NCBI GenBank assembly: GCA_902168105.1
Contig: CABHOY010000049.1
Location: 1-64,000 of the forward strand
From: an uncultured Flavihumibacter sp.
GTDB lineage: Bacteria > Bacteroidota > Bacteroidia > Chitinophagales > Chitinophagaceae
Direction: 5' to 3'
Length of the DNA: 64,000 bases
Shown: piece by piece, positions 35,285 through 45,600 of the stretch
Position numbering within the stretch: position 1 is the stretch's first letter
How the letters are laid out: every line of letters starts with the position of its first letter
Position numbers and translations under genes: made by a program
The notes under the pieces: model-generated
Databases searched by the model: none
What the model was told of the DNA's origin: nothing
Seen by the model: the letters and a program-made list of their open reading frames with translations, nothing else

Positions 35285-37350
35285 GGTTCGCTGTTTATGG
35301 GAATTGAACTGGGAACAGTAACAGGGATAGCTGCAATTTTGGATCTGTAATACAGAAATTCAGCATGCAGCTGCAGCAGTCTGTTCGTGATCCTGATCTT
35401 CTCCCGGTCAGTTTTATTGGTCATCTCTTCAATAAAACGGATGGTTGTTTTGGGAATAGTAGTACCTCCGAGCTCAATTTCACTTGTCTCAGGCAGGATG
35501 TGGATCAACCTTTCGCTGCTGGTGAGGCTTTTGTAGACAATACCGTTGCCCTCCGTATAATTATAAAAATAGAGGTCCACGCCATCATATTCGCAGAGTA
35601 CGTTTTTATCAATAAGGAAAGGTGACAGAGAGAGGTATTCAAACATCCGGTAGATCTCCTTTACCAGTATGACAGAATATGACTCTGCATATTCCGGCAG
35701 CGACTGCAGTTCCAGCACCTCCATCCTGTCAGAGATCCGTTGTTCCAGCAACAGGTATTTGTGAAAATAGGTCTTATCCAGCAGGTTCCGTTTCCTGATC
35801 GCTTCCACATTCTTGATCACGACCATCTTGTACTGCAGAATGAAGAAGAGTTCTTTCAGCAGATCGATCAGTCCTTGTTCTATCAGTTTACAATGATAGA
35901 TATAGGCTGCAGTTGTATTGAGCGTAGATACCTTTGCTTTGATACCTTTGATGAGCATATGAGAGTTGAAGAAGTTATTATCATAGGTATTGGCATTTTT
36001 AACTGACAGATGTTCTTTTATGAAGGTTGTAATTCCTTTTTCTTCTTCTAAATTTGTTTTCAATATCTGGCCAACTACTTCAATGAAGGAAGTGTAGTCA
36101 AAGTCGTCTTCATTTTCTTTTGTCTGTTTGAAATAACCAAGAATGATCTCTTTTTGCACCGGGTTCAGCTCAAATGGTTTCCCGTTCTTATCCATCCATG
36201 CATATATCTCCAGCATGTCGGAGAGGATAGTGGATGCAGCTAGTTTAACAAGTATCTCGTAAAAGTTGATCTGCAGCTCAATGAATTCATTATAGTCTTC
36301 TTCTGTCAAAAGATTTTCCTTGCTGAATGAATACATTCTTTGGAGTAGCTTACCAAGTGGCAGCGGGAATGTGTTAATGAGTTTGTCGGCAATGTCACTG
36401 AGGCTCTGCGGATCTTTTATATAGGCAGTATACAGGTCATTGATCTCTTTCAACTGACCGTTCCTTCTGTTAAATTTATCATTGATGTTCTCTACTTCGA
36501 TCACTATCTCTTTGGCCGAAAGATCATGTTTCTCATACAATGTTTCGATCACCAGGTCTTTTTCTTTGGTGAGGGCGGTGTATAACCTGCTTGCATTGTT
36601 GGCCAGCGCCCGTATCAGTTCATCATTAGGTGAATATTTCTCTTTGTCGTCATATTTTTCATTTAAATATTGGGTGATAGACCATTCATCGGACTGGGCG
36701 CTCTTATAATAAATACCCCAGGGAAATTCGCCGTTATTATCGTCTTCCGGCTCATCGCCGGTTACGGCCACGCGTTTAGTACCTATATACCGGTTAGTGC
36801 CTTTTGGGAACAATGCAAAATGCTCTCCGGAGAGTACAAAGGTTTTGGCGAAGTCAAAAGCCTTTCCGATCTGCCATGACTTGGTCAGCGCAGTATAGAA
36901 ATAGATAGAGAAATCGGCGGCGACCTTGTCGTATACCGGACGATGGGTACCGATCACTATCGGGATCCCTTTCTGCGGATTGGCAGGATCAGGTGTATGT
37001 AATACGTCTATGATCTCTTTGGACGCACAGGCGTTCAGGAAAACGAGTTTTAGATTAGGAGCAAGTGCCAGTAATTCAGCCAGGCCTTCTTTCCGGAATT
37101 GTCCTTCTTTTTCGAAGAAGAGTGCGAGGCTGTTCCCATGTCCTGAGAAATGCAGGATCTCAATGTCGGGACCATGGTCGGCGAAAAAGTGGAACATGTC
37201 ATCTTTGGTAGCTCTGATAAGGACTTCGGGATTTAAATGTTTTTTGATATTTCCGAAGTTGGTATTGATCTCTTTGATTTCCTGTTCGACAAATTGTAAT
37301 GGTCCTTCCTTCATATCATTGGCATATGCCAATAGTGCTAATCTGGCCAT
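35281..37350 (-). CDS. CHAT-domain caspase-like protease
   Basis: 689 aa. The N-terminal ~180 residues form a CHAT (caspase HetF-associated) peptidase. The His is in LHFSGHGN (H71) and the Cys in LVFLNACAS (C108), followed by GIPIVIGTHRPVYDKVAADF, FYTALTKSW and IGKAFDFAK, the usual CHAT strand-helix order. The rest (about 230-689) is helical and unassigned. The gene is upstream of, and overlaps (ATGA), the double STAND gene, so the two proteins should be made in fixed ratio. CHAT proteases paired with STAND NTPases are known or predicted bacterial immune effectors; the target protein is unknown. Confidence 0.85.
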   Translation of the reverse strand: MARLALLAYANDMKEGPLQFVEQEIKEINTNFGNIKKHLNPEVLIRATKDDMFHFFADHGPDIEILHFSGHGNSLALFFEKEGQFRKEGLAELLALAPNLKLVFLNACASKEIIDVLHTPDPANPQKGIPIVIGTHRPVYDKVAADFSIYFYTALTKSWQIGKAFDFAKTFVLSGEHFALFPKGTNRYIGTKRVAVTGDEPEDDNNGEFPWGIYYKSAQSDEWSITQYLNEKYDDKEKYSPNDELIRALANNASRLYTALTKEKDLVIETLYEKHDLSAKEIVIEVENINDKFNRRNGQLKEINDLYTAYIKDPQSLSDIADKLINTFPLPLGKLLQRMYSFSKENLLTEEDYNEFIELQINFYEILVKLAASTILSDMLEIYAWMDKNGKPFELNPVQKEIILGYFKQTKENEDDFDYTSFIEVVGQILKTNLEEEKGITTFIKEHLSVKNANTYDNNFFNSHMLIKGIKAKVSTLNTTAAYIYHCKLIEQGLIDLLKELFFILQYKMVVIKNVEAIRKRNLLDKTYFHKYLLLEQRISDRMEVLELQSLPEYAESYSVILVKEIYRMFEYLSLSPFLIDKNVLCEYDGVDLYFYNYTEGNGIVYKSLTSSERLIHILPETSEIELGGTTIPKTTIRFIEEMTNKTDREKIRITNRLLQLHAEFLYYRSKIAAIPVTVPSSIPINSEP

Positions 37351-37588
37351 CTTTTGTTGTGTTTTACCTGCTTGGTGCGGGTGTATTTGGGGTGTCTTTT
37401 GCTGTTGATCTGGGGTATATTATCTTACTTCACGCTCCTGTTCTACATCTTGGTCACTTATAACTTGCTTGTTATTTTTAATATGCTCATATTAAGTTAA
37501 GGAAATTAATCGCAATCAGAAAATTTAATATATCTGGCGCTGTCCCGGCTATCGGATGGGGTTGCTATGTCTTTGAGAGGACTTACAC

Positions 37589-37632
37589 ATGCCTTATACA
37601 CGACGCATATATGCCGTATACACGACGCATAG
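37589..37632 (+). repeat. 22-bp tandem direct repeat
   Basis: ATGCCTTATACACGACGCAT (37589-37608, unit to 37610) is followed immediately by ATGCCGTATACACGACGCAT (37611-37630, unit to 37632). The two 22-nt units differ at two positions. The repeat lies upstream of the CHAT/STAND operon (about 240 bp from the CHAT start). Confidence 0.7.
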
Positions 37633-37734
37633 GTGGACTTAAGCGCTTTAAACCGTTCCCGCTTTCTACCCGAAACAGGTCGGCCGCCTGGTTGAAAAAG
37701 CCTTTGTCTTCGATACGGTAAGCCTGCGGGTTTT

Positions 37735-37830
37735 GATCTACAGGCCTACTACACCGCTATTACAGGCCTTTTTGTATAGTCATTGCTATATAAAAAGGCC
37801 TGTAATAGCGGGATAATAGGCCTATAGATC
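37735..37830. repeat. 45-bp-arm inverted repeat element
   Basis: The left arm 37735-37779 and right arm 37786-37830 match as reverse complements except for about five positions, with a 6-nt spacer. A 20-bp core is perfect (37754-37773 with 37792-37811, containing GCTATTACAGGCC). It contains several AGGCCT palindromes. It resembles a REP/MITE-like element or a strong hairpin; no T-tract or neighbouring stop makes it an obvious terminator. Confidence 0.75.
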
Positions 37831-38064
37831 GAACAAAGCACCGAAGATCAACGCCTGTTGGGCCTTTTCCATGTACCTTATTCAGTTTCCCACTTTGATT
37901 CCCATTAATTTCTTATTATATTGTCGGATAACTCAAACAGTTATGGAAAACCGGTGTAAATACCATCAGTATTTGGATAATATTATGCTATAAGGAAGGT
38001 ATATTCCGCGTTACAGGTGTTAAACTTTTCATGTGCAATTGAATCTCGTAAATTAATAAAGCAG

Positions 38065-39891
38065 ATGATGTTAAAAAGGATCGCTTCAATTTTACTTCTT
38101 TCGTTAGGGGTTAGTGGCGCTTATGCGCAGCAGGGAAACTATGCTATTATACCTAAACCCTTATCTATGCAACCTGCTAATGGCAGGTTCGATCTTGGTC
38201 CGCAAACGGTCCTGGTAGCACAGAGTGATGCCGCCAGAATGAATGCCGGCCTGTTCAATGAGTTCCTTTGGAACCGTTATGGTATTAAGCTTACCGTAGC
38301 TCATGATGCCAAAGGAAAGGCTATTGTTCTGGATGAGCAGAACGATAGTACCGAAGCCTATAGTCTGACGGCCGGGATAGATAAGATCACCATCAAAGGG
38401 GGCAGCATCGGCTGTTTTTATGGCTTACAATCACTGTTACAGCTGATCAATGTGCAGAATGGCAGCCTGGGTGTACCGGCTGTTGTTATCTCCGATAAAC
38501 CGGAATTCGGCTATCGTGGTGTGATGGTAGATGTGAGCAGGCATTTCTTCTCCCTGGATGAAATGAAAAAGATCGTGGATGTAATGGCCTATTTCAAATT
38601 TAACAGACTGCACTGGCACCTGACTGACGACCAGGGATGGCGTCTGGAGATCAAGAAATACCCTAAACTGGCCCAGATATCGGCATGGCGAGACTCCAGC
38701 ATTCTTGGTCAGTATGGCGACTTCAAGCCTTTTGTATACGATGGTGAGAAACATGGTGGCTATTATAGCCAGGATGAGGCCCGCGAACTGGTAAAGTATG
38801 CGGCCGACCGCAAGATCACTATCCTGCCGGAAATAGAGCTGCCAGGCCACAGTACGGCTGTTTTGGCTGCTTATCCGCAGTTTGGTTGTAAGGACACTAC
38901 TTACCAGGTGCCTGGTTACTGGGGCGTGCATTACGCCATCTTATGCCCGAAAGAAGAAACCTTTAAATTCCTGGAGGATGTGCTGACAGAAGTAATGGCC
39001 ATCTTCCCAAGCAAATACATTCACATCGGTGGCGACGAAGTGCCTAAAGAGCACTGGCAGCAGTCTAAATTTGCGCAGGGTGTGATGAGCAAACAAAAAC
39101 TGAAAGACGAACATGAGCTGCAGAGTTATTTCATTTCCCGCATAGAGAAATTCTTAAATAAGAACGGCAGGAACCTCGTAGGTTGGGATGAGATCCTGGA
39201 AGGCGGTTTAGCGCCCAACGCAACTGTAATGAGCTGGAGAGGAGAGAAGGGTGGTATCGCTGCAGCAAGAATGGGACATGATGTGATCATGACACCTAAC
39301 AGCCATTTATACATCGACCACTACCAGGCAAAAGATAAACAAACAGAGCCTACCGCTATCGGTGGTTTCCTGCCGCTGGAAAGAGTGTACAGTTATCATC
39401 CGCGTCCTGACTCACTGACTGCCGATCAGCAGAAACATGTAATGGGTGTACAGGCTAACTTGTGGACAGAGTACATCGGTACCAACACTAAGCTGGAATA
39501 TATGTTGTTCCCACGTGCGCTGGCATTATCTGAAATAGCATGGTCCGCAAGGAACAGACAGGATTATGACGACTTCTCTACAAAGCGACTGCCAGTACGT
39601 TTACAAGAGCTGGAGCAAATGAAATATTTCTATCGTATTCCGGAAGCGAAAATCACTTTCGCTGCAAATGCTGCCGGTAGAAGAACAGCAGAGATCACAT
39701 CGTTCGTAGCCAATAGCCAGGTTTATTACACATTGGATGGTCATAAGCCTGACCAGACATGCAACTTGTATAACGGTCCTATCACATTGCCTGTTCCTGG
39801 CGCAAAACCAATGAGCTTAAATTATATCATTGTAACGCCGGGTGGCAGGGTAAGTAATATGTTCAGTGTACCCTTGCAGGATGCAAAATAG
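38065..39891 (+). CDS. GH20 beta-N-acetylhexosaminidase, exported
   Basis: 608 aa from ATG 38065 (38068 is an equally possible start). Signal peptide MMLKRIASILLLSLGVSGAY. N-terminal GH20b-like alpha/beta domain about 25-150, then the TIM barrel: YRGVMVDVSRHFFSLDEMKK, HWHLTDDQGWRLEIKKYP, and IHIGGDEVPKEHW with the catalytic pair D324-E325 of the substrate-assisted mechanism. The C-terminal segment (VYYTLDGHKPDQT) is a small chitobiase-type beta domain. It removes terminal GlcNAc/GalNAc from chitin oligomers or glycoconjugates. It is monocistronic with its own terminator. Confidence 0.95.
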   Translation: MMLKRIASILLLSLGVSGAYAQQGNYAIIPKPLSMQPANGRFDLGPQTVLVAQSDAARMNAGLFNEFLWNRYGIKLTVAHDAKGKAIVLDEQNDSTEAYSLTAGIDKITIKGGSIGCFYGLQSLLQLINVQNGSLGVPAVVISDKPEFGYRGVMVDVSRHFFSLDEMKKIVDVMAYFKFNRLHWHLTDDQGWRLEIKKYPKLAQISAWRDSSILGQYGDFKPFVYDGEKHGGYYSQDEARELVKYAADRKITILPEIELPGHSTAVLAAYPQFGCKDTTYQVPGYWGVHYAILCPKEETFKFLEDVLTEVMAIFPSKYIHIGGDEVPKEHWQQSKFAQGVMSKQKLKDEHELQSYFISRIEKFLNKNGRNLVGWDEILEGGLAPNATVMSWRGEKGGIAAARMGHDVIMTPNSHLYIDHYQAKDKQTEPTAIGGFLPLERVYSYHPRPDSLTADQQKHVMGVQANLWTEYIGTNTKLEYMLFPRALALSEIAWSARNRQDYDDFSTKRLPVRLQELEQMKYFYRIPEAKITFAANAAGRRTAEITSFVANSQVYYTLDGHKPDQTCNLYNGPITLPVPGAKPMSLNYIIVTPGGRVSNMFSVPLQDAK

Positions 39892-39913
39892 AACACGTTA
39901 AATTTTTATATAG

Positions 39914-39949
39914 AAACAGGATGTCTCCATAAGAGGCATCCTGTTTTTT
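39914..39949 (+). terminator. Terminator after the GH20 gene
   Basis: AAACAGGATG (39914-39923) pairs with CATCCTGTTT (39937-39946), followed by TTT, 22 bp after the GH20 stop. Confidence 0.85.
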
Positions 39950-40187
39950 GTTAATTGATCATTGTTCTCTAATCGCTTATGCGCTTATAGCAAGACCCGT
40001 GTTAACAAAAAAAAATCCCGAAAAACACCATTTGTTCAAAATTCTGTATAGATTTATGGTGTGAACCTAGTGTTACTGTGTTAATTACCCCTGACAAACA
40101 TTACCGCGCTTGACCCCAAAAATCAATCGCCCATTTAAGATTTATTGAACCGGAGAGGCTGCATTAATTGTACTATAAATTTAATGT

Positions 40188-42650
40188 ATGGCTGTATTAC
40201 CCCTAATACTTGCAGGACCCATTCTGCGAAGAGTGGAACCACGTTTGGTTACAATTTGGATGGCGTTCTCTGAACCACAGCATATCGAGTTGCATTTATG
40301 GTCTGAGATCATCAAGACCCAGAAGACTAGCACTGTATATGAACCGGAAATTCCGCCGGATTATACAACTACGACCGATACGCAACGTATAGGTACGCAC
40401 TTCCACATTGCATTTATTACATTGAACATTGAAGCGCCAAAATTGCCACTGGTGCAGAACCTGGTGTATTGCTACAATGTTCGTTTTACAGATACTAATT
40501 CAAGTACCCTGCGTGATCTGAAGTCGGAAGGATTGTTTGCTGATCAGAACAATCCTGTTACCTCGCACTTCTCTAATATGGCGATCGGGTTCAAGGAAGG
40601 ACAGTTGCCATCATTCTCGCTTCCTCCCGCTAACCTGGAAGACCTGATCATTATGCACGGCTCTTGCAGGAAGATGCATGGTATAGGGAAGGACGGTCTG
40701 GCTTCAATGGATTTTCTGATAGGAAGTTATATCAATGAGCCGAACAAACGTCCTCACCAGCTTTTCCTGACAGGCGATCAGATCTATGCCGATGATGTGC
40801 CGATGATGGTATTGCCCTGGTTATCCAGTCAGGGGAAAGCATTGTTCGGAGATGAGTTTGAAGAAAAGATCACCGTTACCAATACTAAGACTGCTAACGG
40901 TACACTGACCAATTTTCCGCCTAACCTGCGTCGCACCGTCACGACTGAATCTGCAAAGTTCACGAGTGATGATGGCGATAGCCACCTTATTACCTTTCAT
41001 GAGTTCGTGGCATTATATCTGTTCTCTTTCTCCAATCATCTGTGGCCGACGGAGCTTGCCAATATTAAGGAGGACATCAGTGATTCTGCGATGGATACCA
41101 TCTTCAATGATCTCATCAGCATGATTGATGATAGTGCGTCCGATATGCGCGATTTCCTGATGAACGCTGAAGAAAAGGAGATGTTCAATAATACATCTAA
41201 TGAAAAACGGGACAAGTGGGAGAAGAAGATGAAAAGGATGTTCAGGAAAGAGCTGAAGAATGTAATAGAGTTCCGCGATAACCTGCCCCGTGTATCCAGG
41301 ATACTTGCTAATGTACCTGTGTATATGATGCTGGACGATCATGAAATTACAGACGACTGGTACATGACCCGCGACTGGCGGGACCAGGTGCTGAGCCATC
41401 CGATGGGCGTGAATATTATCAGGAATGGACTGATGGCCTATACGCTGTTCCAGGGATGGGGCAATGATCCTAAAAGCTTTGAAGCGGGTGATAAAGCCAC
41501 TTTGCTTACACAGATAAAACAGGTGGCTGCGCCCGGCAGCTCAGAGGGGCCGTCAACAACTGTAGCTAATAGTATTGATGCGTTGTTAGGTTTTGATGGC
41601 AATGACCCCAAAATAAAACTGCACTTTAATGTACCCACTGGCCCTACTACTACTTACGTGCTTGATACACGTACGAGGCGGGCCTTTGAAACAAGACATG
41701 GCAGCCCGGGATTGTTGTCGGCCGCAGCATTGCTGGAACAGCTGCCCACAACACCACCGCCATTGGGAGCAGAAGTTGTGTTCATCGTGTCGCCCGCGCC
41801 AGTGTTGGGACTGGCAGTATTTGAAGAGTTGATACAACCGCTGATAAGCGCCATTAAAAGTAATGTATACGCCGATACTGAGGCCTGGGCTTTGAATTAT
41901 GCCGTCTTTGAAAGCTTCCTTGCCACCATACAGAAATTAAAGAAGGTCGTGATCCTTTCCGGAGATGTACATTTCGGGCTCACTACCGTTATGGACTACT
42001 TCAAAGGAGCGGATAAAACGAGGATCGTACAGCTGGTATCCAGTGCGCTGAAAAATGAATCGGATAAAGTAGGTAATCAACACATCCTCATCAGCGGAAG
42101 GTTACAGCAGTTGCAGTCAGCCGCTTATTTCCCTTCTGAAAGATTAGGCTGGAAGAACAAGGTGGTGAACGTGAACGGCCCTATTTCTCCGAGGAACGAA
42201 ATGCGCCGGCATAAGGACCCGGTAGTACTTTCGCCGCAGGGATGGTTCCCGGGGTCGACTGTTACCCCGAACGCTGACTGGTCCTGGAGACTGAACATCC
42301 TCGCAGATGTGCGGCCCGATACAGATACCGTAGGTGCAAGACCGGAGAAGATACGCATTGATACGATAGACCCGGATATTAATCTCGCTTCTGCGCCTTC
42401 AGTTAAACAAGGTTATGAAAAGGTAGTAGCACGGCACCAGTTGGCTTTTGAAGATAATATCGCCAGGAGAGTAGTATGGTCCTCCAATGTAGGTATGGTG
42501 AGAATTAAAAAGGATGCAGGTAAACTGTCTGTCGAACACCAGTTCTGGTACCGTTTACCGGATGATGATCTGTATGAGGAGCCTAATTGTTACACACAAC
42601 ATGTCGCCTCTCTGGAACCCACTTCAGATACACCCCCACAACTTAGCTGA
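40188..42650 (+). CDS. PhoD-like metallophosphatase domain protein
   Basis: 820 aa without a signal peptide, so cytosolic or exported by another route. An N-terminal beta domain (about 1-150) precedes the metal-dependent phosphatase core: IMHGSCRKMHG (about 156), LFLTGDQIYADD (193-203), MMLDDHEITDDW (about 381) and VVILSGDVHFGL (about 588). These match the ligand motifs of PhoD-like phosphatases or phosphodiesterases. It is the first of five large co-directional genes; the next ATG follows its stop by 2 bp. The lack of a Tat leader is unusual for PhoD and suggests a role within this cassette rather than phosphate scavenging. Confidence 0.8.
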   Translation: MAVLPLILAGPILRRVEPRLVTIWMAFSEPQHIELHLWSEIIKTQKTSTVYEPEIPPDYTTTTDTQRIGTHFHIAFITLNIEAPKLPLVQNLVYCYNVRFTDTNSSTLRDLKSEGLFADQNNPVTSHFSNMAIGFKEGQLPSFSLPPANLEDLIIMHGSCRKMHGIGKDGLASMDFLIGSYINEPNKRPHQLFLTGDQIYADDVPMMVLPWLSSQGKALFGDEFEEKITVTNTKTANGTLTNFPPNLRRTVTTESAKFTSDDGDSHLITFHEFVALYLFSFSNHLWPTELANIKEDISDSAMDTIFNDLISMIDDSASDMRDFLMNAEEKEMFNNTSNEKRDKWEKKMKRMFRKELKNVIEFRDNLPRVSRILANVPVYMMLDDHEITDDWYMTRDWRDQVLSHPMGVNIIRNGLMAYTLFQGWGNDPKSFEAGDKATLLTQIKQVAAPGSSEGPSTTVANSIDALLGFDGNDPKIKLHFNVPTGPTTTYVLDTRTRRAFETRHGSPGLLSAAALLEQLPTTPPPLGAEVVFIVSPAPVLGLAVFEELIQPLISAIKSNVYADTEAWALNYAVFESFLATIQKLKKVVILSGDVHFGLTTVMDYFKGADKTRIVQLVSSALKNESDKVGNQHILISGRLQQLQSAAYFPSERLGWKNKVVNVNGPISPRNEMRRHKDPVVLSPQGWFPGSTVTPNADWSWRLNILADVRPDTDTVGARPEKIRIDTIDPDINLASAPSVKQGYEKVVARHQLAFEDNIARRVVWSSNVGMVRIKKDAGKLSVEHQFWYRLPDDDLYEEPNCYTQHVASLEPTSDTPPQLS

Positions 42651-42652
42651 CA

Positions 42653-45600
42653 ATGGCCGAAAATAAAAATCTGCTGCAACAATTTGTGAAGGTAGCCCGG
42701 GACATACTGAACCCGTTTGTGGAAATGCTTGGAGGTACGCTGGAAGACCGGAAAGAAGGACTGGCCTCACTCGGGCTGGACCCCTCCTTTGCAAATTCAT
42801 CTCCTGCAGTTCCAAGTGCAAGTCTGAACAGTATTAACCTGTATGTCGAAAAATCGGCCGACGAGGTAGATGAACTGGCTTTCTTTGCTGTGCTGGAAGA
42901 CCTGATACAGATATCAGCTGTTATTAAGGAGTTCTTTTCAGCTGCATCTGCGGGCAATCCAAACCTGACTGCCAGCGAGCTTACCACGGCATATATGAAC
43001 CTGATGACCTTAAACTATTTCCGTTTAAGGTCTCCCATGTTCTTTAAGGTGATGTCGGTCATTGAAACAGTAGATCATCAGTCTGTAAGATCAGGCGGTA
43101 TCCTTAACCTGTTCGGCGCTATTGGTAAGTTCTTTGAAAATGTGGGTGAAGGCTTTAGCCTGGAGAATGAAGATCATGCCCGCAACCTGTCGGATACTAT
43201 GCTGTTTGTAAGCGGTGTAGGCCTTACGTTGCTGAATAAATTATTCGTCAATTTTAATATTCCTTTAAGTATCGATGCAGCCTATGGTTACGATACTTAT
43301 CCCGGCTCCACCAGCCCTAATGCGGACATGCTGTCGGCACGAACACTCAGCTTCTCTATTAACCAGGAAGGTAGTGAAACCGTTGAAAGTAAGATAACCA
43401 GCACATTAGTATTCGTGCCTCTTGATCACCAGGGGAAGGCCGCTGTAATGGATATTACCGGGGAGATCAAGTTAGCGCTGGACCTGGGCAATCATTGGAA
43501 ATTCACTTTCGATACCGGCGGCCTGGGTATCATATTCCGTGTAGGTGAAGGTGCAGATGCATCCCTTGCAACCAATCCTTTCGTGGAAATGATCCTGGAG
43601 AATAATACGGATGAAGTAACGAAGGGGACACTCTTTGCGAACCCGGTGATAAAGTTCGGTTACGGAAGGATAAAGACAAGTATCCGGTTCTCTAAAGACG
43701 ATATTGAATTTAAGTTTAAACCTACAATTGCCTTCGAGTTTGGAAGAGGCACAAAGACCAGTTTTCCGTTTACACTGATCCCGGCTAAAGGGCTTGACCA
43801 GAAGTTTGATGTAGCAATAGGCATCAGCCAGAAGAAAGGTTTCTTCCTTGATGGCGGCGCCAATGGATTAACAATAGCGATACCGGTATATGCCACATTA
43901 GGACCGGTCAGCTTTGATGTGATCACACTGGCTTATTCTGCCGACGAGGCTACCAAAGAAAAACAGATAGAAGTATCTATCAGTTTCAAGTTGAAGATAG
44001 GCAGTGTGATAGCTGCAACAGTATCCCGTACAGGCGTACTGGCTGCGTTAAAACCGAACCCTGATGGCGAAGGTGCCATCGCAGGTCATGATATTGATAT
44101 CTCCTTCAAGCCGCCTAATGGTATAGGTATAGCGGTGAATGCCGGCATTGTTACAGGTGGCGGTTATCTGTATTTCGATTCAAAGAATGGTGAATATTTC
44201 GGTGCACTGGAATTGTCGTTCAAAGACATGTTCACCTTCAAAGCTGTCGGCATCATCAATACCAAAATGCCTGATGGCAGTAGTGGATATTCCCTGTTGA
44301 TAATAGTAACGGCTTCCGGTTTTAACTTCCAGCTGGGCTTCGGATTTACGTTGAATGGGCTGGGTGGTTTACTGGGGCTGCACCGTACTATAAAAGTAGA
44401 TGTACTGGTAGATGGTTTGAAGACCAATACCCTGAAGAGCATTCTCTTCCCGGAAGATGTGGTGGCGAATATTAATCGTATCATCAGCGATCTGAAACAG
44501 GTCTTCCCTATACAACAGGACCACTTTGTAATTGGACTGATGGCGAAGATAGGGTGGGGCACTCCTTCGCTGGTAACGCTGGACCTGGGTGTGATCGTTG
44601 ATTTCCCTGATCCCAGAGTTGTGATATTGGGCGTGCTGAAAGCTGCTTTACCTAATGAACAGGCAGGGGTATTAAAATTGCAGATCAACTTTATTGGTAT
44701 CATCGATATCCCGAACAGTTTTATTTTCTTCAGAGCTGACCTTTACGATTCGAGACTGCTTGCATTTACGCTAACGGGCAGTCTGGCATTGCTGGTAGCA
44801 TGGGGAGATGCCGGCACCTTTGCTTTAAGTGTGGGAGGATTCCATCCTGACTTTAAAGAGATCCCGAGTATTCCACAGTTGCCAAATGGATTCAAGGGCC
44901 TGGACCGGCTGGGTATCAGTCTGCTGTCGGGAAAGAATCCGCGTATCACTGTTCAGTGCTATTTTGCTGTGACTTCAAACACTGTCCAGTTCGGGGCGAA
45001 GGTTGAACTGTATGCGGCAGCGGCGGGATTTAACGTATATGGCTATCTGGGTTTTGACGTGTTGTTCCAGTTCGAGCCTTTCCATTTTATTGCAAAGTTA
45101 TATGCAGGGTTGGCGCTCAGACGTGGCACATCTGTTATCATGGGTATTTCCCTGTCAGGTACGCTGAGTGGGCCTAAACCATGGGATGTGATAGGAGAGG
45201 CGAGCTTCAGTATCCTCTTCTTCGATATCACTATCGGGTTCCATGAAACATGGGGCGAAGATCCGGACGCCGTGGCCACGATTACGGAAGACCTGCAGCA
45301 GCGTATGATCGAGGAGCTTGGTAACAACCAGAACTGGCAGGCGGTTATCCCGGATAATAACAAGCTGCATGTAACTGTAAAAGACCTGAAGCTGATACAA
45401 CCGGAAGAGACCCCTTCTCCTAATATCGTTATTCACCCGCTGGGAGTGCTCACCTTTAGTGAAAGGCTAATGCCTATGGAGGTGACAATACAGAAGTTTG
45501 GTACCAGGCTACCGAAAGATGTTGATCTGTTTAAGGTCAATAAGGTGATGAGCAATACCACCGGGCTTTCCTTTACAGAAGTGAAGGAACGGTTTGCACC

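Larger units (their letters stand above)
37351..38064. other. Intergenic region with repeats, no gene
   Basis: 714 bp between the divergent CHAT and GH20 genes. It holds a 22-bp tandem duplication and a 45-bp-arm palindrome (listed separately). Otherwise it shows no convincing ORF on either strand. The first ~100 bp before the CHAT gene and the AT-rich stretch 37900-38060 are the likely promoter regions. Confidence 0.6.

Noticed and set aside
36926..37408. 160-codon plus-strand ORF across the CHAT gene start
   Set aside because: Antisense to a clear CHAT peptidase with catalytic residues; no family features of its own.
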